Shown in pieces: positions 10,132 to 18,448 of a DNA stretch of 64,000 nt (within the stretch, counting starts at the first letter, position 1; every line of letters starts with the position of its first letter). The stretch spans positions 3,658,001-3,722,000 of the forward strand of contig NZ_CP139972.1 of the NCBI RefSeq assembly GCF_034424315.1, read 5' to 3'. This DNA comes from Chitinophaga sancti (GTDB lineage: Bacteria > Bacteroidota > Bacteroidia > Chitinophagales > Chitinophagaceae). The notes under the pieces are model-generated. The model did no database searches, had not been told where the DNA came from, and saw only the letters and a program-made list of their open reading frames with translations. The translations under genes and the position numbers were made by a program.

Positions 10132-11103
10132 ATGAAAGCAATCAGAGTTCACGAATTCGGCGGCCCGGAAGTAATGCAATTAGATGAATTACCCATTCCC
10201 GTTCCCGCTGCAGATGAGATCTTATTAAAAGTGTACGCCAGCAGTGTCAATCCTGCGGATTACATCATTCGCCAGGGAGGAAATGAGCTACTGAGACCTC
10301 TCTTAAAATTACCCATGGGACTGGGTTTAGACGCAGCCGGCATCGTGGAAGCCACCGGTAGTGATGTGACGAATTTCAAAAAGGGAGATAAGGTATACGG
10401 TGTGCCCAACTTTCCCGGGGATGGTAGCTATGCTGAATACCTGGCCGCCAGGGCAAACCAGTTTACCCGCATGCCAAACAATATCACTTTTAATGAAGCC
10501 GGTGCGCTGCCTTCCTGTGCCCTCATTGCCTGGAACGCTGTCATAGACCTGGGCAATATACAAGCCGGGCAAAAGGTTTTAGTTCACGGTGCTGCGGGCG
10601 GGGTAGGCAACCTGGCAGTACAGTTTGCCAAAGCCAGGGGCGCCTATGTAATTGGCACTGCTTCTGCACACAATTTCGATTTTCTCAAAGAACTGGGTGC
10701 TGATGAGGTGATTGATTACAATACACAGGACTTCGCGCAGGAGCTACAGAACATTGATCTGATCTTTAACGCCTCTCCTGTACGTGACCCGGGTGTAAGA
10801 CTGAGGTCTGCTTCCATCATCAAACAAGGTGGTATCTTTGTTTGTTCCCACTTAGACAGCCCATTCAGCGACGAAATCAAGGCTGCATTCCAGGAAAAGA
10901 ACGCGACCTGTACTTTGGTAGGTGGCGGCAGTATCAGTTATACCTCTTCCCTGGATGGCACCACTGAACTCATAGAAGCGGGTAAAGTCAGGGCGGTGGT
11001 GAGCAAGGTGTATCCCCTGGCAGCAGTGGCCGCAGCTCACAAAGATAGCGAGACAAAACATGTACGTGGAAAATTGGTGATTGAAATAAGAAAAGAAAAC
11101 TAA
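10132..11103 (+). CDS. Zinc-free MDR / quinone oxidoreductase-like NAD(P)-dependent dehydrogenase
   Basis: This 323-residue medium-chain dehydrogenase/reductase probably reduces quinones or enones with NAD(P)H. MKAIRVHEFGGPEVMQL is the classic start of the family, so the ATG at 10132 is preferred over the longer frame beginning at 10063. The catalytic GroES-like half includes SSVNPADYIIRQGG. The Rossmann motif VHGAAGGVGNLAVQFAK sits near residues 150-166, and GADEVIDYN follows as usual. The stop codon overlaps the next ATG (TAATG), so it is translationally coupled to an AraC regulator that likely controls it. The physiological substrate cannot be told from sequence. Confidence 0.9.
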   Translation: MKAIRVHEFGGPEVMQLDELPIPVPAADEILLKVYASSVNPADYIIRQGGNELLRPLLKLPMGLGLDAAGIVEATGSDVTNFKKGDKVYGVPNFPGDGSYAEYLAARANQFTRMPNNITFNEAGALPSCALIAWNAVIDLGNIQAGQKVLVHGAAGGVGNLAVQFAKARGAYVIGTASAHNFDFLKELGADEVIDYNTQDFAQELQNIDLIFNASPVRDPGVRLRSASIIKQGGIFVCSHLDSPFSDEIKAAFQEKNATCTLVGGGSISYTSSLDGTTELIEAGKVRAVVSKVYPLAAVAAAHKDSETKHVRGKLVIEIRKEN

Positions 11104-12026
11104 TGCAGGTAAAGCGCTTCCGGACAATCAGCGAATTTCAACAATTCAGGCATCTGCCTAAACCAGATCATCCTTTGATCAGTGTGTTTGAAGTGGCATC
11201 CGCTGAGCGGGTGAATCTCAATGAAGATATGAGCTGGCTATACGAGTTCTATTGCATTGGCCTGAAAAAAGTGTTGAACTCCAAAAAGGTAAAACTGAAA
11301 TATGGGCAGCAGGATTATGATTTCGATGATGGCATTATGTCGTTCGTGGCACCCAACCAGGTATTAAGTCTTTCTTTTGAAACAGATCAGCAGGATATTC
11401 AACAATCGGGATGGCTCTTATTGCTCCATCCCGACTTCCTCTGGAATACATCGCTCGCTAAAACCATTAAGCAATACGATTTCTGGGATTACTCCGTACG
11501 CGAGGCACTCTTCCTTTCTGAAAAGGAAGAAGACCTCCTGGTGGGGATTATGAAGCATATTCAGCAGGAATGTAAATCCAATATTGACCAGTTCAGCAAA
11601 AACATCATCGTTGCGCATCTTGAAACCCTGTTCAGCTATGCAGACCGCTTCTATCACCGCCAGTTCATCACCCGGGAAAAACAAAATCACCAGGTACTGG
11701 AGCGTTTAGAACAACTATTGCATGCGTATTTCAACTGCGACGATCTCGTTTCAAAGGGCCTTCCTACGGTAACAGCTGTTGCCCAGGCACTGAATTTATC
11801 GCCCAAATACCTCAGCAGTCTGCTCAAAGTACTGACCGGGCAGAATACCCAGCAACACATCCATGAAAAGCTCATTGAAAAGGCCAAGGAAAAGTTATCG
11901 ACTACCAACCTGTCTGTCGGTGAGATCGCTTATGAACTGGGTTTTGAACACATACAGTCTTTTAGTAAACTGTTTAAGACAAAAACCAATCAATCTCCCC
12001 TTGCCTTCAGGGCTTCTTTTAACTAG
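11103..12026 (+). CDS. AraC-family transcriptional regulator
   Basis: A 307-residue regulator. The N-terminal part (to about residue 200) is a ligand or cupin-like sensory region including FVAPNQVLSLSFE. The C-terminal about 100 residues are an AraC DNA-binding domain with two helix-turn-helix motifs: VTAVAQALNLSPKYLSSLLK and VGEIAYELGFEHIQSFSKLF, ending KTKTNQSPLAFR. The start overlaps the stop of the upstream oxidoreductase gene by one base, which makes a two-gene operon. The likely role is control of that enzyme; the inducer is unknown. Confidence 0.92.
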   Translation: MQVKRFRTISEFQQFRHLPKPDHPLISVFEVASAERVNLNEDMSWLYEFYCIGLKKVLNSKKVKLKYGQQDYDFDDGIMSFVAPNQVLSLSFETDQQDIQQSGWLLLLHPDFLWNTSLAKTIKQYDFWDYSVREALFLSEKEEDLLVGIMKHIQQECKSNIDQFSKNIIVAHLETLFSYADRFYHRQFITREKQNHQVLERLEQLLHAYFNCDDLVSKGLPTVTAVAQALNLSPKYLSSLLKVLTGQNTQQHIHEKLIEKAKEKLSTTNLSVGEIAYELGFEHIQSFSKLFKTKTNQSPLAFRASFN

Positions 12027-12080
12027 CTGATAAGGGCCCGTCTTTTAGGGAATAAGTACATTAAATAAGTACTAATAAAT

Positions 12081-12142
12081 CACGATAAGTACACTTCAAT
12101 ATCCAATCGATATAGAGGTGATATTGAGGTGTACTTATTGTG
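12081..12142. terminator. Long imperfect hairpin downstream of AraC gene
   Basis: Arms 12081-12103 and 12120-12142 pair over 23 positions, with only two G-U wobbles in RNA, around a 16-nt loop. The core AATAAGTAC also occurs twice just upstream, at about 12042-12080, as AATAAGTACATTAAATAAGTACT. There is no U-tract, so it may be a palindromic repeat element rather than a classic terminator. Confidence 0.5.
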
Positions 12143-12266
12143 ACCTTATAATGTAATAGTGGCTGTATATCCGACTCGAAGAAAGGGTGTCTTTTTAATT
12201 TAAGCAGGCGATGGGAGGTTTAGTATAAATAATTAAATATCAAGTAATTAATCGTTATATTCAGGC

Positions 12267-12791
12267 ATGGCTGGAAATCCATTCATACAGGCGAAGCAGG
12301 CAGCTGACCAATACAACCTTTTGATAAGTTTGTTTTGGACAATACTCTGCCTGGGGCCGGCGGGCTGGTATTTCTATTTGTACATGCCGCCAGCCTGGCT
12401 ATGGATAATGGTACCTGTTGCCCTGCTCCCATTCCTGGTACCTGCCCCCTGGCTGGAGCATTATGCCCGCCGAAGTTTTTACGAGCGGATAGGTGTGCGT
12501 GGATTGCTGACATATGTGCAGCATGGAAAGTGGGTGAATGCCAGGGTCAGGAAACGTTATCCCGGGTATAGGATTGTTTATAACAGGGAAACCATTCGAC
12601 AAAAGATCAGGGAGACGTATTTATTCGAGCGCTTTCATTACGGGCTATTGCTGGTGTTGTTGATCATGGCTGTGCATGCGGGGATAGGACTTTGGGGAAT
12701 CCTGTTAATGGTGTGTAATATTGGATACAATGTATATCCAATATTCATGCAACAATATGTGCGGTTAAGATTGAAGGAGGCCGTATCATAA
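12267..12791 (+). CDS. CrtO-like integral membrane protein (glycosyl-diaponeurosporenoate acyltransferase-like)
   Basis: A 174-residue membrane protein with about four hydrophobic segments: residues 18-38, 42-58, 124-138 and 140-156. The C-terminal signature NVYPIFMQQYVRLRL strongly resembles the N-x-P-x-x-x-Q-R-Y-N-R-L-R motif of the CrtO acyltransferase family. No carotenoid genes are nearby, so the acyl acceptor is unknown and the activity is inferred from the motif only. The gene stands alone and its stop codon lies inside a terminator hairpin. Confidence 0.55.
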   Translation: MAGNPFIQAKQAADQYNLLISLFWTILCLGPAGWYFYLYMPPAWLWIMVPVALLPFLVPAPWLEHYARRSFYERIGVRGLLTYVQHGKWVNARVRKRYPGYRIVYNRETIRQKIRETYLFERFHYGLLLVLLIMAVHAGIGLWGILLMVCNIGYNVYPIFMQQYVRLRLKEAVS

Positions 12792-12810
12792 ATCCGATAC
12801 AGCCTCTTTT
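12777..12810 (+). terminator. Intrinsic terminator overlapping the stop codon
   Basis: GAGGCCGTATC (12777-12787) pairs with GATACAGCCTC (12796-12806) around an 8-nt loop, followed by TTTT. The stop codon TAA lies in the loop. The stem core GAGGCTGTATC is the same sequence found at the ends of the dispersed palindromic family described at 38409. Confidence 0.7.
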
Positions 12811-12968
12811 AATTCGTATCCCTGATGGAGCCAGGTACCGTTTAAGCAATTCTCAGCCCTTATTTTTATTTATGAGCCAAGCTCTATACTTAAGACAGAT
12901 CCTAAGTTTATGGATGTATTGTAGTGATTATCTTTTACCAGCAATGGAAAACAATGTACATTACCGCT

Positions 12969-14810
12969 ATGTTTAAAACCTGCCTGACTTTAGCTTTCAT
13001 CAGCTTCCTCTTCGGAACCATATGTGGACAGTCCTTACCCATAGCTGTCAATTTCCAAACATCTTATCAAAAACAAACCAGAAGCCAGGAGGGAACACCC
13101 GGAAAAAACTATTGGCAAAATGGAGGGAAATATAACATCCGGGTAAACTTTAATCCGGAAACCCGCGAGCTGACCGGATCTGAAGGAATCGATTATTATA
13201 ATAATAGTCCGGATACATTGAAGAAAGTGGTATTCAAACTCTATCCCAACCTGTTCCAGGCGCAGGCCATGCGAAATGTACCGATTGCTGCCGAAGACCT
13301 GACAAAAGGAGTGACGATCCAAACCATGCAACTGGATAGTATAAATATTCCGGAAAAGAAAAGGGTGATCAGGGGAACGAATATGCACATTACAGGTATT
13401 CGCATCTTACCGGGTCAACATGTGCATTTTGATGTTGACTTCAATTACACACTTAATAAAACATCATTTACGCGTACCGGGCAGGTAGATACCGGCGCTT
13501 TTATGATTGCCTATTTCTTCCCCCGCATTGCAGTGTATGATGATATTGATGGATGGAATGAATATCCTTATGTGGGCAAGGAAGAGTTTTATAATGACTA
13601 TTGTGATTTCAGGGTGGATATCACTGTACCTGGTGATTACGCAGTATGGGCAACAGGAGCGCTGCAAAACGCGGCAAACGTATATCAACCGGTCATCCTG
13701 GAGAGGATGAAGGATGCACTGGCCAGCGACAGTGTGACAGACATTATCCTGTCTGCAGACTGGAATAATCATACGGTGTTACAAAATGCGCCTACACATC
13801 ACTGGCAGTTTGAAGCGAAAAATGTAACTGACTTTGCCTTTGCTATGAGTAATCACTATGTATGGAAGGCGTCAGGGGTTCAGGTGGATACGGATAGAAG
13901 GGCGCTGGCAAATGCGGTATATAATCCCGCACATCGCAGTTTTGAACCGGTAGCAGGATATGTACATAAAACGATGGATGTGATCAGCCATAAAAAACCT
14001 GGTGTCGCTTTCCCATATCCACATGAAACCATCTTCGAAGGACTGGATGCCATGGAATACCCGATGATGGTCAACAACCTGCCCTTTGAAGGGCTGGAAG
14101 CTGTGCAGTTTACCATTCATGAAGTATACCATACCCTGTTTCCTTTTTATGTAGGTTCGAACGAAACAAAATATTCGTTTATGGATGAAGGTTGGGCCAC
14201 TTATTCGGAGTTTATGTTATTGAAAGAGATGGGAACTGTTTATAAGGATGAATATGATCTTTCTTCTATCAATGAAAGTGCCGGTACTGATATAGATATG
14301 CCGGTGATGACACCGACTGCGCAACTGTATGGCGCTGCCAGGTTTTCGAACAAGGATCTGAAACCTGCCCTGGGCTTCAGGTACCTGCAAGAACTGCTGG
14401 GTGATGAAGTTTTTTATAAAGCAGTCAGGTATTACATTCATCAATGGAACGGAAAGCATCCTACGCCTTACGATTTCTTTGCCTGTATGAATAAGGGAGC
14501 GGGCATGAACCTGGATTGGTTCTGGCAGAACTGGTATTTTGAAAAAAATGTGCCTGACCTGGGGATTGAGCAGGTGACAGCCAATAGTGTGGTGGTGACA
14601 AGAGTAGGTGCAGCGATGCTGCCGGTTCACCTGGAGATCACTTATACAGATGGCAGTAAAGAATGGATCAGTAAGGCAGTGGATTGCTGGAAGGATGGTA
14701 AGCGGAGGATCACCTTATCATTCAGGAAAAAGGTGGCTGGGGCGAAACTGGGTAATGGGTATGATGCAGACGTAAATATGAGTAATAATAAACGACTGTA
14801 TCAAAAGTAA
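12969..14810 (+). CDS. Secreted M1-family (gluzincin) metallopeptidase
   Basis: A zinc aminopeptidase-type protein of 613 residues. The ATG at 12969 gives a clean signal peptide, MFKTCLTLAFISFLFGTICG, cut before QSLP; an in-frame ATG at 12954 and GTG at 12924 are alternatives. The zinc site is HEVYH at residues 384-388 with the third ligand Glu407 in MDEGWATYSE, exactly the HExxH-x18-E spacing of M1. DAMEYPM near residue 360 replaces the GAMEN exopeptidase motif. The N-terminal beta domain has YYNNSPDTLKKVVFKLYPN. It probably cleaves peptides in the periplasm or outside the cell. The last codons and the stop lie inside a palindromic element shared with the convergent neighbour. Confidence 0.92.
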   Translation: MFKTCLTLAFISFLFGTICGQSLPIAVNFQTSYQKQTRSQEGTPGKNYWQNGGKYNIRVNFNPETRELTGSEGIDYYNNSPDTLKKVVFKLYPNLFQAQAMRNVPIAAEDLTKGVTIQTMQLDSINIPEKKRVIRGTNMHITGIRILPGQHVHFDVDFNYTLNKTSFTRTGQVDTGAFMIAYFFPRIAVYDDIDGWNEYPYVGKEEFYNDYCDFRVDITVPGDYAVWATGALQNAANVYQPVILERMKDALASDSVTDIILSADWNNHTVLQNAPTHHWQFEAKNVTDFAFAMSNHYVWKASGVQVDTDRRALANAVYNPAHRSFEPVAGYVHKTMDVISHKKPGVAFPYPHETIFEGLDAMEYPMMVNNLPFEGLEAVQFTIHEVYHTLFPFYVGSNETKYSFMDEGWATYSEFMLLKEMGTVYKDEYDLSSINESAGTDIDMPVMTPTAQLYGAARFSNKDLKPALGFRYLQELLGDEVFYKAVRYYIHQWNGKHPTPYDFFACMNKGAGMNLDWFWQNWYFEKNVPDLGIEQVTANSVVVTRVGAAMLPVHLEITYTDGSKEWISKAVDCWKDGKRRITLSFRKKVAGAKLGNGYDADVNMSNNKRLYQK

Positions 14811-14888
14811 TTTAAAACTATATAGTTCATTCCACCTGGTATCCGGATCAGATCCGGGGAAAATTACTTTTGATACAAGCGCTTATTG
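14786..14888. repeat. Palindromic intergenic element, family A copy 3
   Basis: TGTATCAAAAGTAATTT (14797-14813) is perfectly inverted at 14861-14877, and the match extends outward imperfectly to 14786 and 14888. The inner part (ATCCGGATCAGATCCGG) resembles the ATCCGG end of the other copies. It lies between convergent genes and contains the stop codon of the M1 peptidase. It probably acts as a bidirectional terminator. Confidence 0.7.
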
Positions 14889-14890
14889 TT

Positions 14891-16156
14891 TTATGAAAAC
14901 AGTTTCTTCCAGAATCCGCTATCACCGGATGGTGGTTTATCTCGCAGTTCTTCCAGTAATTGTATGGCCCGTTCATAGCCCTGATCTGCGGATAGCTGCA
15001 GCCATTGCTTTGCATGTTCTATATCTTTTGGCATACCGCCACGTTGTTCTATATAGTACCGACCTACATTGCATTGTGCCACAGCGTAGCCTGCTTCTGC
15101 AGCCTTATAAAAATAGTTGAGTGCGGTGGCATAATCCTGTTCTACACCAAAGCCGTTTTCGTACATCCATCCCAGGTTGTTGATGGAGATCAGGTCATCT
15201 TCTTCAGCAGCCTGTTCAAACCAGTAAGCGGCTTTTTCGTAATCCAGGTATTCGCTGTCCTCGTCAGACAGGATATTACCCAGGTCGCGCTGTGCGGCTG
15301 TTACACCACTTGCGGCTGCCTGTTCCAGTACTTCCATGGCCAGCTCGGGATCATAGTCGGTGTATATTCCTTCGGAATAATAACGATATAGGGCATACGT
15401 TGCATTTGCAGACCCTTTGGATGCTGCCTTGGTGAACCAGTAGAAGGCTACTGCCTGGTTTTCTTCCACACTGATGCCATTGTCGTACATGGAGCCGAGA
15501 TTGTACATGCCGTGAGCGTTGTGCATGTAGGCTGACTTCCTGAAATATTCTAAGGCCTTGTCATCTGCATCATCAACCTCTATTACCCCGTTCCTGTACA
15601 TAAAGCCCAAATTGGCCGCAGCTCCTGAAGACCCGCTATCAGCAGCTCTCTGGTACCATTCGAAGGCAATCGTATAGTCCTGGCCCATTCTGCCATCATC
15701 ATAGAATCCGCCATAAGCGAACTGTGCAAAGTGGTTCCCTTTTTCTGCTGCAGTTCTGACCATTTCCAAACCTTGTGCTTCCTGTGCTGTATCGCTATCA
15801 GCATTCACGAGGAGATGTATGCCGATATTGAAAGTAGCTGCTATATTGCCCTGCTCGTGTGCGTATTGCATGAGTTGTAAACCCTGCTCCTGGTTTTTCT
15901 CCACGTACATGCCATTGTAGTACATAGTGCCCAGTACATTTGCCGCCAGTGGGTTTTGATCTGTATCGTATGATTGCAGTACCAGCTGATAGGCCTTTTC
16001 ATAATCTTTCGTGACACCCAGACCATCTTTGTAGATTAATGACAATCGATAAGCTGTTGCTGCATCAGTGGGATCTATTTCTAATTTCCGTTCGTATTGG
16101 GTTACCTCTTCGTTGACTTTTTGGAGGATTTCATCGTAAACTGAATCTCTATACAT
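14891..16156 (-). CDS. Sel1-like / TPR-type repeat protein
   Basis: A 421-residue cytosolic-looking protein built of about ten Sel1-like repeats. Each is about 36 residues with signatures such as AANLGFMYRNG, YNLGSMYDNGISVEENQ and NNLGWMYENGFGVEQDYATA. MYRDSVYDEILQKVNEEV is taken as the start because the upstream codons lie in AT-rich leader sequence. SLR proteins are protein-interaction scaffolds; no partner is indicated here. No signal peptide is visible with this start. It ends in SGFWKKLFS. Confidence 0.88.
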   Translation of the reverse strand: MYRDSVYDEILQKVNEEVTQYERKLEIDPTDAATAYRLSLIYKDGLGVTKDYEKAYQLVLQSYDTDQNPLAANVLGTMYYNGMYVEKNQEQGLQLMQYAHEQGNIAATFNIGIHLLVNADSDTAQEAQGLEMVRTAAEKGNHFAQFAYGGFYDDGRMGQDYTIAFEWYQRAADSGSSGAAANLGFMYRNGVIEVDDADDKALEYFRKSAYMHNAHGMYNLGSMYDNGISVEENQAVAFYWFTKAASKGSANATYALYRYYSEGIYTDYDPELAMEVLEQAAASGVTAAQRDLGNILSDEDSEYLDYEKAAYWFEQAAEEDDLISINNLGWMYENGFGVEQDYATALNYFYKAAEAGYAVAQCNVGRYYIEQRGGMPKDIEHAKQWLQLSADQGYERAIQLLEELRDKPPSGDSGFWKKLFS

Positions 16157-16293
16157 TATTAACCTATTGATTTCCAAAAAAGATATTGGCAAATTTACTG
16201 AAAATAGCCGCATCTTTTGGTTTGAGGATTTAATTGGAAAGTGTTGAAGTTTGATCCCTATTGGAACAGTTTGCTCAATGGCTTATAGGATCA

Positions 16294-16887
16294 TTATTCT
16301 ACATCCAGCTGGTATTTATAGAGCAGTGCTTCCAGCTGATACAGGTTAAACTTTGCTTTTTTCATTTTATTATATTCAGGTTCGATAGAGAAATTCAATG
16401 CGCCCCTGAAGTCGGCTTTTTCAAGATTTGTATTAGAAAAACGGGTCAATGTCAGATCAGATTGTGTGAATTTGCATTCCGTCAGGTCTGCATCTGAGAA
16501 GTCAGCTTCCTTTAGTGTGCAATCAATGAATGGTGTCTTCTTCAGGTTCCTGCCTAAGAAGATCGCGTAGTTGAGGTTACACTTTTCGAATTTAAAGGAG
16601 AACATGAGTTTACTACAAGGCGAGAAGTTCAGACCCAGGAGTTTGCATTCAGTGAATACAGCGTTGCGGAAGCCGGTGTTCTTTACGCTTGCCATCGAGA
16701 AATCGCAGCCATCGAAAGTACAGTCTTCGAAAGTGATATTGGATAAATCATTGTTACTAAAAATGCATTTCTCGAATTTGCATTTATAGAATTCCCAGTT
16801 TCTCAATGACGTTTCTGTGAAATCAATTGATGTGAATACTTCTCTTTCGTAAAATTTTTCTTCTTTATCGACCCATGTATTTTTCAT
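16294..16887 (-). CDS. Pentapeptide repeat protein
   Basis: A 197-residue protein with A(D/N)LxF-like pentapeptides forming a right-handed quadrilateral beta helix: FEKCIFSNNDLSNITFEDC, DCTLKEADFSDADLTECKF and TRFSNTNLEKADFRGAL. The ATG at 16887 (MKNTWVDKEEKFYE) is chosen over an upstream TTG. Some family members protect DNA gyrase and others are structural; nothing here indicates which. The Cys-rich first coils (KCKFEKCIF) are notable. Confidence 0.85.
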   Translation of the reverse strand: MKNTWVDKEEKFYEREVFTSIDFTETSLRNWEFYKCKFEKCIFSNNDLSNITFEDCTFDGCDFSMASVKNTGFRNAVFTECKLLGLNFSPCSKLMFSFKFEKCNLNYAIFLGRNLKKTPFIDCTLKEADFSDADLTECKFTQSDLTLTRFSNTNLEKADFRGALNFSIEPEYNKMKKAKFNLYQLEALLYKYQLDVE

Positions 16888-17135
16888 GGTGTTAAGGTAA
16901 AACAAAAAAACGCCTCAGTGATTAATTTTAGCGCTTTTTTAACTTTATTCAGCTTTTGGAATTTACAGTTTAAATAGTTGCGGGCTAGCGTCTTTTTCGC
17001 GGGGGGAGTTGCGCCTGTGAATGTTATCGGCTACGGGTATACGATGATAATATAGGCACCTGATTTATGTGTCCGATTTTCTATGCAGAGGCAGTGATAC
17101 AATCATCGAGGGGACCGTTTGGTGCTCAATAGAAA

Positions 17136-17384
17136 TCAACAGAGATGATAAGGATACCTGTCTGATTGGGTGATTGACGCATTATTAAGATGGGTAGCAC
17201 AAAAACCGGCTCCTTGAAAATAAATGATTTCCGGACGACGGAATTCAATACCGGGGAGTAAAAGACCATTTTCTGAGAAAAAAGCGGGTAATGCGGGTTG
17301 ATTTAAATGTGCATAATAGGGATATGTTCCACGGAGAACACTGGTACTTTTATTCCTGCTTGCGGGGTGAGCGCTTCCTATAAT
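17136..17384 (-). other. Start-less open frame, possible gene remnant
   Basis: About 82 codons are open on the minus strand without an ATG at the upstream end. The translation looks protein-like (GTYPYYAHLNQPALPAFFSE, then GIEFRRPEIIYFQGAGF). I do not recognise it. It could be the remnant of an inactivated gene or a chance open frame. Confidence 0.25.
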
Positions 17385-17402
17385 ACCTCACCAGCGCACT
17401 GC

Positions 17403-17444
17403 TTACAAATCAAATAACTATTTGTAAATCAATACTTATTACAA
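17403..17444. promoter_or_regulatory. Two overlapping dyads upstream of LysR gene
   Basis: TTACAAAT (17403-17410) and ATTTGTAA (17420-17427) form a perfect dyad with a 9-bp spacer. TTGTAA (17422-17427) and TTACAA (17439-17444) form a second one with an 11-bp spacer sharing the middle half-site. LysR regulators commonly bind T-N11-A dyads of this type. The site is 99 bp upstream of the LysR start. Confidence 0.55.
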
Positions 17445-17542
17445 GCAAAGTAATAATTCCATGCTGTTTTTAAGGCCATATTTATACATAAATAAAATAG
17501 TGAAGCCCATGAGCTGGTTATAAAAATATTTATATTTATCAG

Positions 17543-18415
17543 ATGGTAAACCTGGAATGGTACAGAACTTTTAAGGCTGTTTATCAAACGCGGTCTTTGA
17601 CGGCTGCGGCAAAGGCATTGTTTATTTCACAGCCGAATGTAAGTCAGCATTTGTCCTCACTGGAGGCACATGTAGGAAAGACATTGTTTGAGCGGAAGCC
17701 GAGGATTGTGCCTACGGAGTATGGAAAATTGTTTTATACGCAGGTAGTAGAGCCCCTGGAGAAGCTGGAGAAAGTGGAGGCGAGTTTTAATGCGGCGTGT
17801 TTAAAAACGCAGTTGCCGATAATCAGGTTAGGTGCGGTGCAGGAGTATTTTCAGGCGGTATTGACTGAGCATATTTCGGATATTGATGCGAACCTGATTT
17901 TATCTTTTGGGCGTACGCATGATTTGTTGGCAAGGTTGCACAGAGGTGCACTGGATTTTGTGGTGGCAACGAAAGTGACGGATTATAAGAATGTTGTTTT
18001 TGAAGAGATCAGGCAGGAGCGTTTTATTATTGCGGGGAGTGAGGGGATTGATACGGGGGAATTTGATCAATATGTGATGGAGGAAGATTGGGGGAAAGCG
18101 GAGGCCTGGTTATTGTCGCAGACATGGTTTGCGTATAGTGCAGATTTGGCGGTTGAACGGCGATTCTGGCAAAAGAATTTTGCAAAGCGGCCGGCGATAC
18201 AGCCGTATTGTGTGATACCGGATATGAATATTATTCTCAAATCATTGAAGTATACGAATGGGCTGACGATAGCAGCGGATTATTTGGTGGAGGAGGAATT
18301 GAAAGTGGTGTGGAACGGGAATGTGCCATCGGAGAATATTTTGTACCTGGCGTATGATAAGACGAAGGTCACTTCGGAGATGGTGGGTTTGATGAAGCGG
18401 TTTGTGGGGATTTAG
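17543..18415 (+). CDS. LysR-family transcriptional regulator
   Basis: A 290-residue LTTR. The N-terminal winged helix (residues 1-65) shows MVNLEWYRTFKAVYQTRSLT, AAAKALFISQPNVSQHLSSL and FERKPRIVPTEYGKLFY. The remainder is a shortened type-2 periplasmic-binding-like effector domain including LHRGALDFVVATKVTD. No enzyme gene is divergently transcribed, so the target is not evident; upstream is a long intergenic region with LTTR-like dyads, which suggests autoregulation. Confidence 0.93.
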   Translation: MVNLEWYRTFKAVYQTRSLTAAAKALFISQPNVSQHLSSLEAHVGKTLFERKPRIVPTEYGKLFYTQVVEPLEKLEKVEASFNAACLKTQLPIIRLGAVQEYFQAVLTEHISDIDANLILSFGRTHDLLARLHRGALDFVVATKVTDYKNVVFEEIRQERFIIAGSEGIDTGEFDQYVMEEDWGKAEAWLLSQTWFAYSADLAVERRFWQKNFAKRPAIQPYCVIPDMNIILKSLKYTNGLTIAADYLVEEELKVVWNGNVPSENILYLAYDKTKVTSEMVGLMKRFVGI

Positions 18416-18448
18416 GAGTGGTGTTGAAGAGTCGAGAGAAGTTTGAGT

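Larger units (their letters stand above)
16888..17542. other. Long intergenic region upstream of LysR gene
   Basis: This 655-bp stretch holds no recognised gene. It contains the operator-like dyads at 17403-17444 and a start-less open frame on the minus strand at 17136-17384. The rest shows no structure I can name. Confidence 0.5.

Noticed and set aside
13035..14630. Minus-strand ORFs opposite the M1 peptidase gene
   Set aside because: Shadow frames; the plus-strand gene has a full zinc-peptidase signature.
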